A stretch of 64,000 nt of DNA from Arthrobacter sp. efr-133-R2A-120 (GTDB lineage Bacteria; Actinomycetota; Actinomycetes; Actinomycetales; Micrococcaceae), in contig NZ_JARVRF010000011.1 of NCBI RefSeq assembly GCF_030209835.1, positions 62,001-126,000 of the forward strand, in the 5' to 3' direction. Positions 31,490-41,888 of this stretch are shown in pieces. The notes under the pieces are model-generated. The model searched no databases and had not been told where the DNA came from. It saw nothing but the letters and a program-made list of their open reading frames with translations. Made by a program: the position numbers and the translations under genes. Position 1 is the stretch's first letter. Every line of letters begins with the position of its first letter.

Positions 31490-32406
31490 GGGTGCTTTTC
31501 GCGGGCACCCCGGCTGTCGCCGTCCCTTCCCTTGACGCCCTGGTCGAGGCGGGATTCGAGATCGTCGCCGTGCTGACCAGGCCGGACGCCCCGACCGGCC
31601 GCAAACGGATCCTGACGCCGTCGCCCGTCGCGGCACGTGCGGCTGAACTTGGCATCGACATCATCCACGCCTCCAAGGTGGATGCCGGGACCACCGAGCG
31701 GATCGCTTCGTATGAGCCGGACGTCGCCGCGATCGTCGCCTACGGAGGCCTTGTCCCCAAGGCAGCGCTCGGAGTGCCGCGCCACGGCTGGATCAACCTC
31801 CATTTCTCCCTCCTTCCGGCCTGGCGCGGCGCCGCGCCGGTCCAGCGTTCAGTCATCGCCGGTGACGACATCACCGGAGCCGCTACCTTCCTCCTGGAAG
31901 AAGGACTCGACACCGGACCGGTCTTCGGGACGTTGACGGAAGCCGTCCGCCCCGGAGACACGGCGGGCGACTTGCTGGAGCGGCTCTCGCGCAGCGGCGC
32001 GGTCCTGCTCACCCAGACACTATCCGCCGTCGAGTCCGGCAACGCGGCCCCCATGCCCCAGCAAGGAGATGTCTCGCTAGCGCCCAAACTGACGCTCGAT
32101 GACGGCCGGCTCGACTGGACGCAACCGGCCCTCGCCATCAACCGCAGGTCCCGTGGCGTCACGCCCGAACCGGGAGCGTGGACCATGCTCGACGGGCAGC
32201 GCGTCAAGCTGGAACCCGTCGGGTTGCGCCCGGACATCCGGGACCTTGCACCCGGCCAGGTTCGGCTTGACGGCAAGAACGTCCTGGTCGGAACCGGATC
32301 CCATGCAGTCCAACTCGGGCGGATCCAGCCTGCGGGCAAAAAGATGATGCCGTCGGCCGATTGGGCCCGTGGTTTGGCAACACCAGAAAGCGTGGAATTC
32401 GAATGA
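31486..32406 (+). CDS. fmt: Methionyl-tRNA formyltransferase
   Basis: 306 aa. Transfers a formyl group from 10-formyl-tetrahydrofolate to initiator Met-tRNA. N-terminal Rossmann-type domain: VLFAGTPAVAVPSLDAL, GLVPKAALGVPRHGWINLHFS and the catalytic SLLPAWRGAAPVQ segment; TGAATFLLEEGLDTGPV follows, then a C-terminal OB-fold domain. Both ends overlap neighbours by 4 bp (ATGA with def and with rsmB), a strict def-fmt-rsmB operon. Confidence 0.97.
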   Translation: MRVLFAGTPAVAVPSLDALVEAGFEIVAVLTRPDAPTGRKRILTPSPVAARAAELGIDIIHASKVDAGTTERIASYEPDVAAIVAYGGLVPKAALGVPRHGWINLHFSLLPAWRGAAPVQRSVIAGDDITGAATFLLEEGLDTGPVFGTLTEAVRPGDTAGDLLERLSRSGAVLLTQTLSAVESGNAAPMPQQGDVSLAPKLTLDDGRLDWTQPALAINRRSRGVTPEPGAWTMLDGQRVKLEPVGLRPDIRDLAPGQVRLDGKNVLVGTGSHAVQLGRIQPAGKKMMPSADWARGLATPESVEFE

Positions 32407-33953
32407 ATGAGTCCGGCCGGCGCGGCCCCAATAACGGTGGGAACAGGGACGGCGGGGGCCACGGCAACCGCGGTCCCCGCGGCGAAAGCAACCGCAACGC
32501 CCAAGGCCGCGAACGCAACAGGGGCCCGCAACGCGGTTTCTCCGCCAACGCACCGTCGCAGCGGACCCGGCGAGCGGATCCGGCACGATTGGTGGCGTTC
32601 GAAGTCTTGCGCGCAGTCGCTTCGGAAGACGCGTATGCGAACCTCGTGCTGCCGTCACGGATCCGTCACCACCACCTCGACAAGCGCGACGCCGGATTCG
32701 CCACCGAGCTGAGCTACGGGGCACTGCGCGGCCAGGGGATGTACGACGCCGTCCTCGCCAAGTGTGTCGACCGGCCGCTCGCCCAACTCGATCCGGCAGT
32801 CCTTGATGCGTTGCGCCTTGGTGCCCACCAATTGCTCGCCATGCGCGTTCCTGCCCACGCCGCACTCGACCAGACTGTCGGGCTGGCACGCGCGGTCATC
32901 GGAGCCGGCCCGTCGTCGCTCATCAACGCCGTGCTCCGGAAAGTCACCGCCAGGACCCTCCCGGAGTGGCTCGACCACCTGCTGGAAAACGAGACCGACG
33001 AAACCAGGATCGCCTCCGTACGCCATGCGCACCCGGAATGGATTGTCCGGGCACTGCGCCAGTCGCTCGTCATGCATGGACGTCCCGCGAGCGAAATCAA
33101 CGAACTTCTCGAAGCCGACAACGCGGCCCCCGTGGTGAACCTGGTTGCGCTGCCCGGCATCGGCAATCTCGATGAAGCCCTTGAGAACGGGGCCACTCCC
33201 GGTGAACTCGTCATCGACTCGGCGCTCTCCAGCGGTGGGGACCTCGGGCGTATGTCCTCCATCCGCGAAGGCACCACGCGCGTCCAGGACGTCGGATCCC
33301 AGTTGGTAGCCCGCGCCGTCGCCGGTGTGGACCTCGGACAAGCGGCCAAGGACGGCGAGAAGTGGCTGGACCTGTGCGCCGGACCCGGTGGCAAGGCCGC
33401 GCTGCTGGCCGCCCTCGCCCATCAGGAAGGCGCGACCCTCCTGGCCAATGAACCCGCGGAACACCGGGCAAAGCTGGTCAGCCAAGCACTCACCGCGGTT
33501 CCGGCGGACGCCTGGAGCGTGCGGGTAGGCGACGGTCGCGACGTCGGCAAGGAACAACCGGAAACTTTCGACCGCGTGCTGGTCGACGTTCCCTGCAGCG
33601 GCCTTGGCGCGCTGCGCCGCCGCCCCGAATCACGCTGGCGCCGGACCCCCAAGGACCTTGCCGACCTCGGTCCGTTGCAGCGGGAATTGCTCAACTCGGC
33701 CATCGACGCCGTCAAGCCGGGGGGAGTAGTGGCCTACGTGACGTGCTCCCCGCACCCTGCCGAAACCACCGCCGTCGTCAGCGATGTGCTGCGCAAGCGG
33801 GACGACCTGGAGCAGATCGACGCCGGCGCGGCCTTGGACGCAATCAGCCTGAACGGCAACCTGGGCGCCGGCCACGAGTTGACCGCCCAATTGTGGCCGC
33901 ACGTGCATCAAACCGATGCGATGTTCCTGGCGCTCATCCGGAAGAAGCCGTAA
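32403..33953 (+). CDS. rsmB: 16S rRNA (cytosine-967-C5)-methyltransferase RsmB
   Basis: 516 aa from the ATG at 32403, which overlaps the fmt stop; earlier starts in this frame lie inside fmt. Residues 1-60 are a Gly/Asn/Arg-rich, probably disordered RNA-binding tail, an expansion not seen in E. coli RsmB. An NusB-like helical domain follows (~65-200), then the SAM-dependent methyltransferase core: LDLCAGPGGKAALL (SAM motif I), DRVLVDVPCSGLG with Cys398, and VAYVTCSPHP with Cys448, the two catalytic cysteines of RNA m5C methyltransferases. Confidence 0.95.
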   Translation: MNESGRRGPNNGGNRDGGGHGNRGPRGESNRNAQGRERNRGPQRGFSANAPSQRTRRADPARLVAFEVLRAVASEDAYANLVLPSRIRHHHLDKRDAGFATELSYGALRGQGMYDAVLAKCVDRPLAQLDPAVLDALRLGAHQLLAMRVPAHAALDQTVGLARAVIGAGPSSLINAVLRKVTARTLPEWLDHLLENETDETRIASVRHAHPEWIVRALRQSLVMHGRPASEINELLEADNAAPVVNLVALPGIGNLDEALENGATPGELVIDSALSSGGDLGRMSSIREGTTRVQDVGSQLVARAVAGVDLGQAAKDGEKWLDLCAGPGGKAALLAALAHQEGATLLANEPAEHRAKLVSQALTAVPADAWSVRVGDGRDVGKEQPETFDRVLVDVPCSGLGALRRRPESRWRRTPKDLADLGPLQRELLNSAIDAVKPGGVVAYVTCSPHPAETTAVVSDVLRKRDDLEQIDAGAALDAISLNGNLGAGHELTAQLWPHVHQTDAMFLALIRKKP

Positions 33954-34046
33954 CCTTCGGCGCCTTTCCCCGGCTGAAAGTCCCGCGTGCCTAAGCTGGA
34001 GAGTTGCCAAAACCACTAGACCGCCACCAACACTGAGGGAACTGCC

Positions 34047-34709
34047 TTGACTGAGTGCTGTATCAACCCGAGCATCCTGTCCGCGGACTTCGTGAACCTG
34101 GAAGCCGAGCTGAAGAGAATCAGCAACGCCGATGCAGTCCACGTCGATGTCATGGACAATCATTTTGTCCCGAACCTGACGCTCGGGCTGCCGGTCGTGG
34201 AGCGGATCCAGGCTGTGAGCCCGGTCCCGCTCGACGCCCACCTGATGATCGCCGACGCCGACCGCTGGGCGCCGGCCTACGCCGACGCCGGCGTGGCTTC
34301 CGTGACCTTCCATGCCGAAGCGGCGATGGCTCCCATCAAGCTCGCCCGTGAGCTCCGGGCCCGCGGTTCGAAGGCAGGGATGGCCCTTCGTCCGGCCACG
34401 CCGGTGGAACCATACCTGGACATGCTCAGCGAACTGGACATGCTCCTCATCATGACTGTGGAACCGGGCTTCGGCGGGCAATCCTTCCTGGACGTCACGC
34501 TGCCCAAGATCCGTCGGGCGCGTGCCGCGATCGACGGATCCGGTATCGGCGTCGCAATCCAGGTTGACGGCGGCGTGACGGAGGAGACCATTGTCCGGGC
34601 AGCCGAAGCCGGCGCAAATGTGTTCGTTGCCGGCTCCGCCGTATACGGCCATGAGGACCCTGCTGCCGCTATTGAGCGGCTGCGCGCTGCCGGCCTCGCG
34701 GCAATGTGA
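34047..34709 (+). CDS. rpe: Ribulose-phosphate 3-epimerase
   Basis: 220 aa. Interconverts ribulose 5-phosphate and xylulose 5-phosphate in the pentose phosphate pathway; also relevant to the riboflavin genes next door, which consume ribulose 5-phosphate. TIM-barrel signatures: [33 protein letters not shown] with the metal-binding His/Asp, [19 protein letters not shown] and [10 protein letters not shown]. The TTG start at 34047 has GAGGGA 6 nt upstream. It is 93 bp past rsmB and before the FMN riboswitch, so it probably belongs to the end of the def-fmt-rsmB unit or has its own promoter. Confidence 0.96.
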   Translation: MTECCINPSILSADFVNLEAELKRISNADAVHVDVMDNHFVPNLTLGLPVVERIQAVSPVPLDAHLMIADADRWAPAYADAGVASVTFHAEAAMAPIKLARELRARGSKAGMALRPATPVEPYLDMLSELDMLLIMTVEPGFGGQSFLDVTLPKIRRARAAIDGSGIGVAIQVDGGVTEETIVRAAEAGANVFVAGSAVYGHEDPAAAIERLRAAGLAAM

Positions 34710-34791
34710 CAAGAATGACGCAATTGCCTACATATTGCTCCGGGAATACATCGGCCATTGCCCCAGTTGTGTCAGAATAGCAACACACATA

Positions 34792-34940
34792 CGTGCTCCG
34801 GGGTCGGTGTAATTCCGAACCGGCGGTTATAGTCCGCGACCCGCGAGCCATCGCGTTTCCTTCACCGGAATCACGACGGCGGACGGTTGAACTGGTGGAA
34901 TTCCAGTACCGACAGTTAAAGTCTGGATGGGAGAAGCACG
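34792..34940 (+). ncRNA. FMN riboswitch (RFN element)
   Basis: The conserved aptamer core is unmistakable: GGGGTCGGTGTAATTCCGAA, CCGGCGGTTATAGTCCGCGA, then GGTTGAACTGGTGGAATTCC and GGGAGAAGC near the end. The P1 stem is CGTGCT (34792-34797) with AGCACG (34935-34940). A GGGCGC/GCGCCC hairpin at 34954-34970 could be part of the expression platform. It precedes ribM-ribD-ribE-ribB-ribA-ribH, so high FMN should shut down riboflavin uptake and synthesis together. Confidence 0.97.
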
Positions 34941-35027
34941 TACAGTCATGCTTGGGCGCTCCGTGCGCCCGGCATCGCGCTGTCGTACACCCCCGGAGCC
35001 ATCGCGGCACTCGAGGGAAGGAACGAC

Positions 35028-35726
35028 ATGGACTTTCTGCGATGGCTCTTCGAAGCACAGATTCCCGTAGGCGGATCTGTGCTTGTTCTTCGCGAAGTGC
35101 TAGGCAATATTTTCGGGCTCGCCAGCGCCCTGGGCGGCATGCGCCGCAAAGTCTGGGCATGGCCCGTCGGGATCGCAGGCAACCTGCTCCTGTTGACGGT
35201 CTTCCTTGGCAACGTCTTCGGTGCCGCCTCGCCTGCAACCCTTTGGGGCCAGGCCGGACGCCAGATCATGTTCATCAGCGTCGCCGTCTACGGCTGGTAC
35301 CGCTGGCGCCAGGGCCTCCAAGCAGGGACCCACGGCCGCGCCATTGTGCCCGGCTGGGCAAGCCCCAGAGTACGGATCGGAATGGTGGCCGCCATGATTG
35401 CGGGAACCGCCGCCCTGACTCCCGTCTTCGATTCCATGGGTTCCTACCCGCCCGTGTGGGCAGACGCCTGGACCTTCATGGGCTCACTCCTGGCGACGTA
35501 TGGGATGGCACGCGGCTGGACAGAATTCTGGTTGATCTGGGTTGCCGTCGACATCGTGGGAGTCCCGCTGCTTTTCAGCGCAGGCTACTTTGCCAGCGCC
35601 TTCATGTACCTCTTTTACGGATTCTTCACGCTCGCCGGATTCTTCGTCTGGTGGCGCGCAGACCGACGTGAAAGCCGGCCGCTCAGGCCAACTGCCGAGC
35701 CGGAACCTGCAGGAGCCCTCTCATGA
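35028..35726 (+). CDS. ribM: Riboflavin transporter RibM (PnuC/PnuX-like)
   Basis: 232 aa with about seven hydrophobic segments in the PnuC vitamin-transporter pattern (RREVLGNIFGLASALGGM-like start, VWAWPVGIAGNLLLLTVF, QIMFISVAVYGWYRW, FWLIWVAVDIVGVPLLF, FMYLFYGFFTLAGFFVWW). In actinobacteria, PnuC-like proteins directly behind an FMN riboswitch are riboflavin facilitators (RibM/PnuX) and not NMN transporters; the location supports that reading. ATG at 35028 with GGAAGGA upstream. The stop overlaps the ribD start (ATGA). Confidence 0.9.
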   Translation: MDFLRWLFEAQIPVGGSVLVLREVLGNIFGLASALGGMRRKVWAWPVGIAGNLLLLTVFLGNVFGAASPATLWGQAGRQIMFISVAVYGWYRWRQGLQAGTHGRAIVPGWASPRVRIGMVAAMIAGTAALTPVFDSMGSYPPVWADAWTFMGSLLATYGMARGWTEFWLIWVAVDIVGVPLLFSAGYFASAFMYLFYGFFTLAGFFVWWRADRRESRPLRPTAEPEPAGALS

Positions 35727-36874
35727 GCGACGCCATTAACCCGGATTTCTCGGACGCTGAGTCGGCGGCCATGGAGACTGCCCTGCACGTGGCCCTCCGG
35801 GGACACCGTGGCGCCAATCCCTTGGTGGGAGCGGTTGTGCTCGGGCCCAACGGAGAGCAGCTCATCACCGGCTACCACCGCGGCGCCGGCACGCCACACG
35901 CAGAGGCGGATGCGATCGCGAAGGCGAAGGCAAAGGGCTTGGACCTCGCAGGGACAACCATGGTGGTGACCCTGGAGCCTTGCAACCACATAGGGCGCAC
36001 GGGACCGTGCACCAAGGCGATCATCGACGCTGGCATATCCCGCGTGGTTTATGCCGTCGATGATCCCCACGATCCGGCCGCGGGAGGTGCCGGCACACTC
36101 CGTGCTGCCGGTGTGGACGTGCGGTCCGGGCTGGCCGCCGCCGAGGCCTTGAAGCTGAACCGCGAGTGGTTCAATGCCGTGGAGGCGAGGCGCCCGTTCG
36201 TCACGCTTCATATTGCCCAGACCCTGGACAGCAGGATCGCGGCGACCGACGGGACCAGCCAATGGATCTCCAGTCCGGAATCGCTGGCCGACAACCACGG
36301 ACTGCGCCGCTTGATAGACGCCATTCTGGTGGGTACCGAAACCGTCCTGGTGGACAACCCGCGGCTGACGGCGCGGGAAGAGAACGGCGATGAATCGCAA
36401 AGCCAGCCACTCCGGGCCGTCATGGGGCTGCGGGAGGTCCCAGCGGATGCGGCGGTGCGGGGGACTGACGGCAAGTTCATCCACCTGCCAACCCGCGAGC
36501 CTTCCGAGGCTTTGGATTTGTTGTTCGCCGAAGGCGTCCGGCACGTCATGGTGGAAGGCGGCTCCCGCATCCTGAGCGCCTTCCTTGCCGCGGGTCTTGT
36601 GGATGAATTGATCGTCTATCTTGCGCCCACCCTGTTGGGTGCCGGTACACCTGCCCTGACGGATCTTGGCATCTCCACGCTCGCCGAGGCCCAGCACTGG
36701 AACTGGGACGACGCCGGCGGCGGTGCAGTCCATGCACTGGGCCGCGACCTCCGCCTGCATTTGAGGTCCGGACCATCGGACGGAAACAAACCGGCTTGGA
36801 CAAAGTCACACGCCGAACACCATGAACCATTTCCGGGCAAGGACGCCTCGGATACCACCACAGGAGGACACTGA
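35723..36874 (+). CDS. ribD: Bifunctional riboflavin biosynthesis deaminase/reductase
   Basis: 383 aa. The N-terminal cytidine-deaminase-like domain (1-~150) deaminates the pyrimidinone intermediate, with zinc ligands in TPHAEADAI (His59, catalytic Glu61) and LEPCNHIGRTGPC (Cys87, Cys96). The C-terminal reductase domain (~155-345) then reduces the ribosyl side chain with NADPH: RPFVTLHIAQTLDSRIA, RRLIDAILVGTETVLVDNP, HVMVEGGSRILSAFL. The last ~40 residues are a charged tail of uncertain role. ATGA overlap with ribM and TGATG overlap with ribE. Confidence 0.95.
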   Translation: MSDAINPDFSDAESAAMETALHVALRGHRGANPLVGAVVLGPNGEQLITGYHRGAGTPHAEADAIAKAKAKGLDLAGTTMVVTLEPCNHIGRTGPCTKAIIDAGISRVVYAVDDPHDPAAGGAGTLRAAGVDVRSGLAAAEALKLNREWFNAVEARRPFVTLHIAQTLDSRIAATDGTSQWISSPESLADNHGLRRLIDAILVGTETVLVDNPRLTAREENGDESQSQPLRAVMGLREVPADAAVRGTDGKFIHLPTREPSEALDLLFAEGVRHVMVEGGSRILSAFLAAGLVDELIVYLAPTLLGAGTPALTDLGISTLAEAQHWNWDDAGGGAVHALGRDLRLHLRSGPSDGNKPAWTKSHAEHHEPFPGKDASDTTTGGH

Positions 36875-37512
36875 TGTTTACCGGAATCGTTGCCGAACAA
36901 GGCACGGTCCTGTCCGTCGAGCACGACGGCGAGGCCAGCGCCACGCTGCGCCTCATGGCCCCCAGCACCACTGAGGGGCTTGGCTTGGGGGGCTCCATCG
37001 CCGTCAACGGCGTGTGCCTCACCGCAACGGACATCGACGGCCGAGAGTTCAGCGTTGACGTCATGGGCGAAACCCTCGTCCGGACCACCATCGGCGAACT
37101 GAGCGCGGGTGACACCGTGAACCTCGAGCGTTGCGTCCAGGCGGGCGGCCGCTTGGACGGCCACGTCGTGCAGGGCCACGTCGACGGCGTCGGGCAGCTT
37201 CTGGAGCGCGAGTCGCTGGGCAACTGGGACCGCCTCCGCTTCGGCGTGCCGGCCCCGCTGGCACGGTACATCGCCGAAAAGGGCTCGATCGCCGTCGACG
37301 GCGTTTCACTCACCGTCACCGCCGTCAGCCCGGCCGAAGAAGAGAACCCCTGGTTTGAAGTGGGGCTCATTCCCACCACGCTGGACGAAACCGGGCTCGG
37401 CGCCAAGGCCACGGGCGGGCGTGTCAACCTTGAGGTGGATGTTCTCGCGAAATATACCGAGCGACTGTTGTCCTTCCGCGCTCCAGCGACTTCCGGCGGG
37501 GCTGCCCAGTGA
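36874..37512 (+). CDS. ribE: Riboflavin synthase (alpha subunit)
   Basis: 212 aa. Dismutates two 6,7-dimethyl-8-ribityllumazine molecules to riboflavin. The internal duplication of lumazine-binding barrels is visible: [16 protein letters not shown] with [14 protein letters not shown] in the first half and [14 protein letters not shown] with [14 protein letters not shown] in the second. The ATG shares a base with the ribD stop (TGATG); the following gene starts at a GTG overlapping the TGA stop. Confidence 0.96.
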   Translation: MFTGIVAEQGTVLSVEHDGEASATLRLMAPSTTEGLGLGGSIAVNGVCLTATDIDGREFSVDVMGETLVRTTIGELSAGDTVNLERCVQAGGRLDGHVVQGHVDGVGQLLERESLGNWDRLRFGVPAPLARYIAEKGSIAVDGVSLTVTAVSPAEEENPWFEVGLIPTTLDETGLGAKATGGRVNLEVDVLAKYTERLLSFRAPATSGGAAQ

Positions 37513-38204
37513 GCGCCGCACATAACGGCAGTACCACGGTGGTACGCCAGGGGCTGGACCCCGTTGAGAACGCTGTGCAGGCCATGGCAGCCGGCCGTCC
37601 CGTGATTGTTGTAGACAATGAAGACCGCGAAAACGAAGGCGACATCATCTTCGCCGCCGAACACGCGACGCCTGCCCTCATGGGCTGGACCATCCGCTAC
37701 AGCTCGGGCGTCATTTGCGTTCCCCTCGAAGGGTCGCGGGCCGATGCCCTGGCGCTCCCGCCCATGGTCCTGGTCAATGAAGATGCCAAAGGCACTGCCT
37801 ACACGGTGTCCTGTGATGCCGCGTTGGGCGTAAGCACCGGTATTTCCGCCACGGACAGGGCCCTGACGGCCCGGATTCTGGCTGATTCGAGCAGCACGCC
37901 GTCCTCGATCACCCGGCCCGGGCATATTTTTCCGCTCCGGGCCGTTAAGGGGGGAGTGCGTGAACGTCCGGGACACACGGAAGCGGCAGTTGATCTCTGC
38001 CGGCTTGCGGGGCTCGCCCCGGTGGGCGTGATCGCCGAGTTGGTACATGACGATGGTGAAATGATGCGCCTGGACAGCCTCCGGGAGTTCGCGGCCGAGC
38101 ATGGATGTCCTCTGATTTCGATCGAGGATCTCGTGGCTTATGTTGCAGCGTCGGAGGCTGGGCGCCAGGTTGCAATTCCGGCAGGAAACGAGGAGCAGCG
38201 ATGA
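37509..38204 (+). CDS. ribB: 3,4-dihydroxy-2-butanone 4-phosphate synthase
   Basis: 231 aa. Converts ribulose 5-phosphate to the four-carbon unit used by lumazine synthase plus formate. Signatures: [20 protein letters not shown] (substrate/Mg acidic loop), [32 protein letters not shown] and [16 protein letters not shown]. Start GTG at 37509 overlapping the ribE stop. Here ribB and ribA are separate, overlapping genes, whereas many actinobacteria carry a fused RibBA. Confidence 0.95.
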   Translation: MSAAHNGSTTVVRQGLDPVENAVQAMAAGRPVIVVDNEDRENEGDIIFAAEHATPALMGWTIRYSSGVICVPLEGSRADALALPPMVLVNEDAKGTAYTVSCDAALGVSTGISATDRALTARILADSSSTPSSITRPGHIFPLRAVKGGVRERPGHTEAAVDLCRLAGLAPVGVIAELVHDDGEMMRLDSLREFAAEHGCPLISIEDLVAYVAASEAGRQVAIPAGNEEQR

Positions 38205-38896
38205 CCACAGCGACAACGCACGACGGCGGCACGGCCGCGCGCGCAGTGCATCCCGTGAGCGGCGGCCCGATTGTCCAGCTACCCACCGCCTTCGGTGAGT
38301 TCGTGGCACAGGCGTGGACCGACCTTGCGACCGGCGCGGAGCACCTGGCGGTGAGTTCGCCCAAGGCGCCGCTCGCAGGCAAGGCCCCGCTGGTGCGCCT
38401 GCACTCGGAGTGCCTCACGGGGGACGTTTTCGGTTCGTACCGCTGCGATTGCGGCGAACAGCTGGCCTACGCCCTTGAGCTGATCCGTGAAGAGGGCGGT
38501 ACCCTGCTCTACCTGCGCGGACAGGAAGGCCGCGGCATCGGCCTGGCAAACAAGATCAAGGCCTACGCACTGCAAGAGGCCGGATTCGACACGGTCGAGG
38601 CCAACGAGCAACTCGGGCTGCCGGTGGATGCCCGCTGCTACAAGGCGGCTGCCCAGATCCTTGCCGAAATGGGCCTTCACGAAATCCGCCTCCTGAGCAA
38701 CAACCCGGACAAGCAGAACCGGCTCGCCGCGGCTGGCGTGAAGGTTGTCGAGATGGTGCCCACCGAGGTTCCGTCCCGTGAAGAAAACCTTCGGTACCTT
38801 CAGACCAAGAAGGACCGCATGGACCACCGGCTGACCCTCGGTGACACCGAACCGGCCGGTACCCATGCCGGCACTTTCGACCTCGAACAAGACTGA
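38201..38896 (+). CDS. ribA: GTP cyclohydrolase II
   Basis: 231 aa from the ATG at 38201 (AGGAG upstream; overlaps ribB stop as ATGA). First committed enzyme from GTP, releasing formate and pyrophosphate. Zinc ligands Cys71, Cys82 and Cys84 lie in [20 protein letters not shown]; the catalytic stretch is [17 protein letters not shown], followed by [16 protein letters not shown] and [14 protein letters not shown]. Full length for a stand-alone RibA. Confidence 0.95.
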   Translation: MTTATTHDGGTAARAVHPVSGGPIVQLPTAFGEFVAQAWTDLATGAEHLAVSSPKAPLAGKAPLVRLHSECLTGDVFGSYRCDCGEQLAYALELIREEGGTLLYLRGQEGRGIGLANKIKAYALQEAGFDTVEANEQLGLPVDARCYKAAAQILAEMGLHEIRLLSNNPDKQNRLAAAGVKVVEMVPTEVPSREENLRYLQTKKDRMDHRLTLGDTEPAGTHAGTFDLEQD

Positions 38897-38915
38897 ACTG
38901 CACCATGTCGACTGA

Positions 38916-39434
<519 letters not shown>

Positions 39435-39468
39435 CCCTCAAGCAGTACACCTAGCAAATAGACGAAAT

Positions 39469-39513
39469 GGGATGTGGGCGGGCCCGCGCACCTTGTGCGT
39501 TCGCTCACATCCC
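39469..39513. terminator. Hairpin between ribH and hisE
   Basis: GGGATGTG and CACATCCC form the outer stem; inside, CGCAC/GTGCG form a second. The right arm contains CGCTCACAT, the core of the 32-bp repeats at 11.4 kb, which suggests a common family of intergenic palindromes in this genome. Likely terminates the rib operon. Confidence 0.55.
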
Positions 39514-39572
39514 TTCCGTCATGCAATGACCCGACAGGCGGTCACCGGCCCCGAGCAAGTAGGCTGTAGGGC

Positions 39573-39836
39573 GTGAAGAATTTCGAGACGCTGTTCGCAG
39601 AACTGAGCGAAAAGGCAGCGACCCGTCCGGCAGGCTCCCGCACCGTCGCCGAATTGGACTCCGGAATCCACGGCATCGGCAAGAAAGTCGTGGAGGAAGC
39701 CGCCGAAGTCTGGATGGCTGCAGAGTATGAATCCGATGAAGCCGCGGCAGAGGAAATCTCCCAGTTGCTCTACCACCTGCAGGTCCTGATGCTCGCCAAG
39801 GGTCTGGGCCTGGAAGACGTTTACAAGCATCTCTAG
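39573..39836 (+). CDS. hisE: Phosphoribosyl-ATP diphosphatase
   Basis: 87 aa, normal for a stand-alone HisE. Second step of histidine synthesis: hydrolyses phosphoribosyl-ATP to phosphoribosyl-AMP and pyrophosphate. MazG-like helical motif: [17 protein letters not shown] and [15 protein letters not shown] with the metal-binding Glu cluster. GTG start at 39573. In this genome HisE and HisI are separate proteins. hisG follows 156 bp downstream. Confidence 0.95.
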   Translation: MKNFETLFAELSEKAATRPAGSRTVAELDSGIHGIGKKVVEEAAEVWMAAEYESDEAAAEEISQLLYHLQVLMLAKGLGLEDVYKHL

Positions 39837-39992
39837 CCACGTCCGCTGCGCCCGGACCTGAAGAGGTCTTGGCGCTGCCCCAGCGTGGCCCCCGCGCTCA
39901 CTGCACGTTCCCTCCGAGAAAAGTCGCCTCTGGGAACAGCGCCGTGAGCACAATGCCTGAAACAATTACCTTCCACCCCAAGAAAGTCCCAA

Positions 39993-40853
39993 ATGCTGCG
40001 AGTAGCCGTCCCCAACAAGGGATCTTTGTCCGAAGCCGCCTCCGCGATGTTGTCCGAGGCGGGATACCGCCAGCGCCGCGATACCCGCGAACTGGTCATG
40101 GTCGATCCCGACAACGACATTGAGTTCTTCTTCCTCCGCCCCCGCGACATCGCCGTGTATGTCGGCCAGGGAACGCTCGACGTCGGCATCACCGGCCGCG
40201 ACCTCCTGCTGGATGCGCAGGTCGAAGCGGAAGAGCTGCTTCCCCTCGGCTTCGCCGCGTCCACCTTCCGTTTCGCCGGCCCCGTCGGCGACTTCTCCGG
40301 CGTCGAGCAGCTTGAAGGCAAGCGCCTCGCCACGAGCTACGACGGCCTCCTGCGCGATTACCTCGCCGAGCGCGGCGTCAAAGCCAAGGTGGTCCGCCTC
40401 GACGGCGCCGTTGAGTCTTCCGTGCGTCTCGGCGTCGCCGACGCGATCGCCGACGTCGTCGAAACCGGCAACACACTCAAGGCTGCCGGAATGGAGATCT
40501 TCGGCGAGCCCATCCTAAAGTCCGAAGCCGTCCTGATCCGCCGCACCGGCGAGGGTGGTGCCGCAAACGGCACCGCGAAGGAGATCGAAGTCCTGATCCG
40601 CCGCCTGCAGGGCGTGCTCGTGGCCCGTCAGTACGTCCTCATGGACTACGACATCCGCAAGGACCTCGTGGAAGAAGCCGCCACCCTCACCCCGGGCCTC
40701 GAATCGCCCACGGTGTCGCCGCTCCGAGACTCGGACTGGGTTGCCGTCCGCTCCATGGTTCCGAAAAAGGAAACCAACCGGATCATGGACGAGCTGTACG
40801 ACCTCGGCGCCCGCGCCATCCTGGTCAGCAGCATCCACGCCTGCCGGATCTGA
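39993..40853 (+). CDS. hisG: ATP phosphoribosyltransferase, long form
   Basis: 286 aa. First step of histidine synthesis. Long-form HisG with catalytic domain (MLRVAVPNKGSLSEAASAML, GTLDVGITGRDLL, DAIADVVETGNTLKAAGMEI) and a C-terminal ~75-residue ACT-like regulatory domain (RDSDWVAVRSMVPKKETN, ARAILVSSIHACRI) that confers feedback inhibition by histidine; no HisZ is needed. The 156-bp gap after hisE contains no gene I can support. Confidence 0.95.
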   Translation: MLRVAVPNKGSLSEAASAMLSEAGYRQRRDTRELVMVDPDNDIEFFFLRPRDIAVYVGQGTLDVGITGRDLLLDAQVEAEELLPLGFAASTFRFAGPVGDFSGVEQLEGKRLATSYDGLLRDYLAERGVKAKVVRLDGAVESSVRLGVADAIADVVETGNTLKAAGMEIFGEPILKSEAVLIRRTGEGGAANGTAKEIEVLIRRLQGVLVARQYVLMDYDIRKDLVEEAATLTPGLESPTVSPLRDSDWVAVRSMVPKKETNRIMDELYDLGARAILVSSIHACRI

Positions 40854-40877
40854 CACGAGACAATTCCAGGAGTAGCT

Positions 40878-41654
40878 ATGGCTGTAGCAGTACGGGTCAT
40901 CCCTTGCCTAGATGTCGACGCCGGCCGTGTGGTGAAGGGCATCAACTTCGAGGGTCTTCGCGACGCCGGAGACCCCGTCGAGCTGGCTCATCGCTACGAC
41001 AACGCCGGGGCGGACGAACTCACGTTCCTCGACGTCACGGCGTCCTCCGGCAACCGGGAAACCACGTTCGACGTCGTTCGCCGCACCGCCGAGGAAGTCT
41101 TCATCCCGTTGACCGTCGGCGGTGGCGTCCGCGGCGTGGCCGAAGTGGACAAGCTCCTGCGTTTCGGCGCGGACAAGGCCTCCATCAACACGGCCGCCGT
41201 CGCACGCCCGGACGTCATCGACGAGATCACCCGGCACTTCGGATCTCAGGTACTGGTCCTGTCGGTTGACGCGCGGCGGACCAGGCCCGGCTCGGAGCCC
41301 ACGGCTTCCGGCTTCGAGGTGACCACCCACGGTGGACGCCAGGGCACCGGCATCGACGCCATTGCCTGGGCCAAGGAAGCCGCGGACCGCGGTGTGGGGG
41401 AGATCCTCCTGAATTCCATCGACGCCGACGGCACCAAGGACGGTTTCGACCTCGAACTCATCCGCCTGGTCCGTGCGGCTGTCCACATCCCGATCATCGC
41501 TTCCGGCGGCGCTGGAAAGCCGGCGCATTTCCCGCCCGCGGTGGAGGCAGGTGCCGATGCCGTGTTGGCGGCTTCGGTGTTCCACTTCGGTCCGGACGAC
41601 ATGATCGCCCAGGTCAAGGCAGCGATCCGCGAAGCAGGCTTCCTGGTCCGCTAA
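40878..41654 (+). CDS. hisF: Imidazole glycerol phosphate synthase, cyclase subunit
   Basis: 258 aa TIM barrel. With HisH (not in the window) it forms imidazole glycerol phosphate and AICAR. Catalytic Asp in [17 protein letters not shown] near the N-terminus and the second Asp in VLSVDARR are present; phosphate-binding GGGVRG and [11 protein letters not shown] are canonical. ATG at 40878 with AGGAG upstream; 24 bp after hisG. Followed by a strong terminator. Confidence 0.97.
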   Translation: MAVAVRVIPCLDVDAGRVVKGINFEGLRDAGDPVELAHRYDNAGADELTFLDVTASSGNRETTFDVVRRTAEEVFIPLTVGGGVRGVAEVDKLLRFGADKASINTAAVARPDVIDEITRHFGSQVLVLSVDARRTRPGSEPTASGFEVTTHGGRQGTGIDAIAWAKEAADRGVGEILLNSIDADGTKDGFDLELIRLVRAAVHIPIIASGGAGKPAHFPPAVEAGADAVLAASVFHFGPDDMIAQVKAAIREAGFLVR

Positions 41655-41685
41655 CGGGCCCAACCCCGTCCGACCCAACTAACTT

Positions 41686-41727
41686 GCAGTTGTTGTCGTT
41701 TTGAGCCCTCATAACGACAACAACTGC
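41686..41727. terminator. Perfect 15-bp hairpin between convergent hisF and TIGR03085 gene
   Basis: GCAGTTGTTGTCGTT, a 12-nt loop, then the exact complement AACGACAACAACTGC. The T-rich left arm and A-rich right arm make it usable from both directions. The remaining ~160 bp to 41888 is G-rich and shows no gene. Confidence 0.7.
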
Positions 41728-41888
41728 GTGGGCCCACACCGCCAGGGTTCCCTGGCCGAGGGGCCACACCGGCGAGGGCCCCGGCCTGAGCTTGCGAAGG
41801 CTGGGAGCCGGTGGGGACTTGCGAGGCGAGGGCGGCGGTGGGGACTAGTTGGGTTAACGGGAGGCGTTGGGGTTGACGCGGGGGAAGC

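Noticed and set aside
34741..34791. Specific promoter for the rib operon
   Set aside because: Several weak -35/-10 pairings are possible and none stands out, so I do not call one.
36546..38309. 587-codon minus-strand frame across ribD-ribE-ribB
   Set aside because: Runs antisense through three confirmed genes and has no recognisable domain.
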